From NCBI GenBank assembly GCA_964420455.1, contig CAYQTO010000063.1:1-18892 (forward strand): a stretch of 18,892 nucleotides of DNA, given 5' to 3'. Below, piece by piece: positions 16,395-18,892 of the stretch. Within the stretch, counting starts at the first letter, position 1, and each line of letters starts with the position of its first letter. Below the pieces are notes generated by a model that saw nothing but the letters and a program-made list of their open reading frames with translations, ran no database searches and was not told the origin of the DNA. The DNA is from CAYQTO01 sp964420455. GTDB lineage: Bacteria > Sumerlaeota > Sumerlaeia > SLMS01. The translations under genes were made by a program, and so were the position numbers.

Positions 16395-17717
16395 ATGAGC
16401 GACAACGGCCACCCCCAGCGCTTCGAGACTCTCTGCCTCCACGCCGGCCAGGAGCCGGACCCCACCCAGATGTCCCGTGGCGTCACCCTCCACCGCACCT
16501 CGTCCTACGTCTTTCGCGATACCGAACACGCCGCCAACCTGTTCGGGCTCAAGGAACTCGGCAACATCTATACGCGGCTCATGAACCCGACGACCGACGT
16601 GCTGGAGAAGCGTGTGGCGGCCCTCGAGGGGGGCGCCGCCGGCCTCGGCCTCGCCTCCGGCACCGCCGCCATGCACTACGCCATCATCAACATCTGCCAA
16701 ACCGGCGACGAGATCGTTTCCGCCAACGATCTCTATGGCGGCACCTATACCATGTTCGACGCCATCCACCCCCAGCTCGGTATCGGCACCCACTTTGTCG
16801 ACGCCCGGGAGGCGGAGAACGTCGCAGCGGCGATCACGCCCAAGACACGCGCCATCGTCATCGAGGCCTGCAGCAACCCCGCCCTCCAGATTCCCGACTT
16901 CGAGGGCATCGCCGCGGTCGCCGCCGACAAGCACCTCCCGCTCATTGTCGACAATACCTTCGCGACGCCCTACCTTTTCCGGCCCCTCGAGCACGGCGCC
17001 CACGTTGTCGTGAACTCGCTGACCAAGTGGCTCGGCGGCCACGGCACCGGCATCGGCGGCGTGGTGGTGGATGGCGCCAACTTCGATTGGACGGATCCGA
17101 AGTTCCCCCTCTTCAACGAGCCGGACCCGTCCTACCACGGCCTGCGGTATGCGCACGACCTCGGCGAACTCGGCCCCCTCGCCTACATCCTCCGCATGCG
17201 TCTGGTCCCGCTGCGCAACCTCGGCGCCTGCATCGCCCCGGACAACTCCTGGATGTTCCTCCAGGGGATCGAGACCCTGCCGCTCCGCATGGAGCGCCAC
17301 TGCGCCAACGCGCTCGCCGTGGCCGAGTTCCTCACGGAGCACGACGCGGTGGAGTGGGTGCGCTATCCCGGCCTTCCCGGAGACCCCATGAACGAACGCG
17401 CGAGGAAATACTATCGCGACGGCATGGGCGGCAGCATGGTCGTCTTTGGCATCAAGGGCGGGACGGACGCCGGCCGCCGGTTCATCGAAAGCCTCGGCCT
17501 GCTCAGCCACCTCGCGAATGTGGGCGATGCCAAGAGCCTCGCGATCCACCCGGCGACGACGACCCACAGCCAGCTGAACGAGGAACAGCAGCGCGCCGGT
17601 GGCATCGTTCCCGAACTGGTCCGCCTCTCGGTCGGGCTCGAGCACATCGACGACATACGGGCGGACCTCGACCAGGCGCTGCGCGCCGCCCGCGGCGCGG
17701 TCACCGTCGGCACCTGA
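16395..17717 (+). CDS. metY: O-acetylhomoserine sulfhydrylase (MetY-type, Cys/Met PLP enzyme)
   Basis: Predicted to make homocysteine (or methionine) from O-acetylhomoserine and sulfide (or methanethiol) with pyridoxal phosphate; cytoplasmic, a direct sulfhydrylation route. The 440-residue protein has the fold-type I Cys/Met family marks: ETLCLHAGQEPDP at the N-terminus, YTRLMNPT (Y59), LASGTAAMHYAI, SANDLYGGTY, VDNTFATPYLFRP with D186, and VNSLTKWLGGHGTGIGG with K211 as the Schiff-base lysine. SHLANVGDAKSLAIHP and VRLSVGLEHIDDI are the typical C-terminal motifs. The length of about 440, with the insertion around 225-265, fits MetY rather than the roughly 390-residue MetB/MetZ enzymes. The ATG at 16395 follows AAGGAAAGG by about 11 bases; an ATG at 16365 would precede that site. 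A strong terminator follows. Exact acyl donor is not certain. Confidence 0.93.
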   Translation: MSDNGHPQRFETLCLHAGQEPDPTQMSRGVTLHRTSSYVFRDTEHAANLFGLKELGNIYTRLMNPTTDVLEKRVAALEGGAAGLGLASGTAAMHYAIINICQTGDEIVSANDLYGGTYTMFDAIHPQLGIGTHFVDAREAENVAAAITPKTRAIVIEACSNPALQIPDFEGIAAVAADKHLPLIVDNTFATPYLFRPLEHGAHVVVNSLTKWLGGHGTGIGGVVVDGANFDWTDPKFPLFNEPDPSYHGLRYAHDLGELGPLAYILRMRLVPLRNLGACIAPDNSWMFLQGIETLPLRMERHCANALAVAEFLTEHDAVEWVRYPGLPGDPMNERARKYYRDGMGGSMVVFGIKGGTDAGRRFIESLGLLSHLANVGDAKSLAIHPATTTHSQLNEEQQRAGGIVPELVRLSVGLEHIDDIRADLDQALRAARGAVTVGT

Positions 17718-17743
17718 ACCGCCCCTCTCGATCCGGACAGAAA

Positions 17744-17779
17744 CGGGCGCCCCGTCACCAACGGGGCGCCCGATCTTTT
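17744..17779 (+). terminator. Intrinsic terminator after metY
   Basis: A perfect 12-bp stem, CGGGCGCCCCGT (17744-17755) against ACGGGGCGCCCG (17761-17772), closes a 5-base loop (CACCA) and is followed by ATCTTTT. It lies 27 bases after the metY stop. It is the clearest terminator in the window. Confidence 0.93.
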
Positions 17780-17841
17780 GAATGCCCATGCCCTTCCACG
17801 GTAGCTTAACTGAATCCCGGATGAACAAGGAGTCACCCGCC

Positions 17842-18339
17842 ATGGCCGCCAACACCCGGAAGGAACTTCACCTCGAAGAAACAGTGGGTCCCAACGATCT
17901 GGACAAGATACTCGATCGCGCGGTGGGAATTCTTGTGGCCACGGGATTCGAAGTGGAGAAGCGCTCGCCGCGGGAACTGGCCCTGCGGGGGAGCGTCCTC
18001 AACAGCACGCACCAGAACCCGCTGCTGGGAATCGGGAGCGGGATGATGTCCGTCGATCGGGCCGGGCGGCTCACGCTCGATGCGGACCTCCGTGGCGCAC
18101 GGGGGCTCGGCCGCTTCGTTCTTCTCTTTCCGTTCGCCCTCGGAACGTTCCTCGCCCTGTTCTTTGCCGTTCTCTTCACCGCCCTCGGAAATCCCAACGG
18201 TGCCCTGGTGGGGCTGATCGCGGCAGCATCCGCGGTGGTCCCGTGGGTGATCGTGGGGCCATGGATGGCGAAGTGGATCCTGAGGCGCACCCGCCGGGCG
18301 GCGGAGGCCTTCCTACGGAGCCTCGTCCACACCGCCTGA
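17842..18339 (+). CDS. Hypothetical small membrane protein with two transmembrane helices
   Basis: No family recognised. The 165-residue product has a soluble N-terminal half (residues 1-90) with alternating helix and strand character, including GFEVEKRSPRELALRG and LGIGSGMMSVDRAGRLTLDADL, which look like beta strands. Two hydrophobic segments follow (about 93-115 FVLLFPFALGTFLALFFAVLF and 121-142 GALVGLIAAASAVVPWVIV), then a basic tail (KWILRRTRRAAEAF) likely in the cytoplasm. AAGGAG (17827-17832) sits 9 bases before the ATG at 17842, which settles the start; upstream in-frame ATGs at 17782 and 17821 are unsupported. It follows the metY terminator, so it is probably transcribed on its own. 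Its 3' end overlaps the opposing Cys-cluster gene by 27 bp. Confidence 0.75.
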   Translation: MAANTRKELHLEETVGPNDLDKILDRAVGILVATGFEVEKRSPRELALRGSVLNSTHQNPLLGIGSGMMSVDRAGRLTLDADLRGARGLGRFVLLFPFALGTFLALFFAVLFTALGNPNGALVGLIAAASAVVPWVIVGPWMAKWILRRTRRAAEAFLRSLVHTA

Positions 18340-18873
18340 GGCCGGCCCGCCGGGGTCCTCCAGGTGGAGCCGGGCCTTCACCTTGTCGAGCTTCTCGCCC
18401 TCGATCCCCTCGGAGCGCAGGGCCTCCAGGAGCCGGTCGGACCGGGGATCCACCGGCCGGTACCCGCATCCCGGCAACATTTCGGGCGAGGGCTGCCAGA
18501 GGAGCGCCCGGGGATAATCCCGGCACATCCCCGGCCGCGAATCGTAGCTGTCGCAGCGCCGCGTTTCGCAGTCAAAGTGCGTGCAACGGAAGACAAACAC
18601 CCGCTGGCCGCGGATCCGGTCGACGAGTTCGAAGCCGTTTACGTGCTTGTGCCAGGCGAGGAACAGGCGCCGCACGGTGGGAAGGTACCAGGTGGGGCGG
18701 CCGACCTGGATGCTGGGCGCCTCGCAGCATTTCGCGCAGAGTTGGCAGGCGCCCCCGAGCCGGTAGGGCCTGTCTCCCCGCTGGCGCCACCACCATCGGG
18801 TGAAGCCGGCGTTCAGGTGAAAACAGAGGAGGGCGACGCGCTTGATCGCCCGGCGTAACGGTCCGTCGCGCAT
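18313..18873 (-). CDS. YkgJ-family Cys-cluster (CxxCxxCC) protein, putative zinc/iron-binding
   Basis: Member of the YkgJ/UPF0153-type family of small proteins thought to bind zinc or an iron-sulfur cluster; physiological role unknown. In the 186-residue product the hallmark GACQLCAKCCEAPSIQV supplies C43, C46, C49 and C50. It is followed by C97 (FRCTHFD), C102, C107, C117 (SRPGMCRDYP) and C136, the usual second half of the site. The N-terminal 40 residues are basic and aromatic (RWWWRQRG), the C-terminal 50 are hydrophilic and helical. The ATG at 18873 has no good ribosome binding site and the frame stays open to the window edge, so the true start could lie upstream. Its end overlaps the convergent membrane-protein gene. 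Confidence 0.85.
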   Translation of the reverse strand: MRDGPLRRAIKRVALLCFHLNAGFTRWWWRQRGDRPYRLGGACQLCAKCCEAPSIQVGRPTWYLPTVRRLFLAWHKHVNGFELVDRIRGQRVFVFRCTHFDCETRRCDSYDSRPGMCRDYPRALLWQPSPEMLPGCGYRPVDPRSDRLLEALRSEGIEGEKLDKVKARLHLEDPGGPASGGVDEAP

Positions 18874-18892
18874 GGCTCCGGCGGGCGGGGGG

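Noticed and set aside
17785..17812. Resemblance to the glycosidase start region (CCCATG, CCC, TTCC, GGTAGC near 10061-10086)
   Set aside because: The matches are short and gapped and serve different strands and contexts; likely chance.

Overview
The window is about 18.9 kb of GC-rich, densely coded bacterial DNA. Most genes are strongly G/C at third codon positions, which is why long open frames also appear antisense to real genes. No rRNA, tRNA, insertion sequence, CRISPR array or phage gene was seen. The mix suggests a Gram-negative environmental bacterium from an uncultured or PVC/Hydrogenedentota/Sumerlaeota-like lineage. It includes a bacterial NYN-LOTUS protein, a huge secreted beta-helix protein with choice-of-anchor domains and a dockerin-like tail, a secreted agarase-like glycosidase and a short-form phosphatidylserine decarboxylase. 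That placement is an inference from gene content; no marker gene for taxonomy is present.

Layout. Positions 1-3243 (+) look like one run of genes: the 3' part of purA (adenylosuccinate synthase), a dGTPase-like HD hydrolase, a small Pro/Ala/Lys-rich protein with a helical C-terminal half, and a polysaccharide-type ABC-2 permease without an adjacent ATPase gene. After an AT-richer gap comes a stand-alone NYN-LOTUS predicted RNase (3468-4784). A 301-bp gap rich in inverted repeats separates it from a phospholipid operon, psd-pssA, which overlaps rsmB (16S rRNA m5C methyltransferase), ending at 8159.

Positions 8163-16166 hold the accessory part. A secreted GH50/GH42-like glycoside hydrolase (-) is divergent from an NtrC-family sigma-54 activator (+). 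The activator converges on a 1508-residue secreted beta-helix protein (-) built of two tandem modules, each ending in a choice-of-anchor Q-like segment, followed by an ASH-like (choice-of-anchor D) domain and a dockerin-like calcium loop. The three may be a small extracellular polysaccharide-handling locus; this rests on position and domain type only.

The right end carries a MetY-type sulfhydrylase (+) behind a leader with mutually exclusive inverted repeats. A very clear intrinsic terminator, a small two-helix membrane protein (+) and a YkgJ-like Cys-cluster protein (-) follow. All three convergent gene pairs are packed tightly (gaps of 3 and 8 bp, and a 27-bp overlap).
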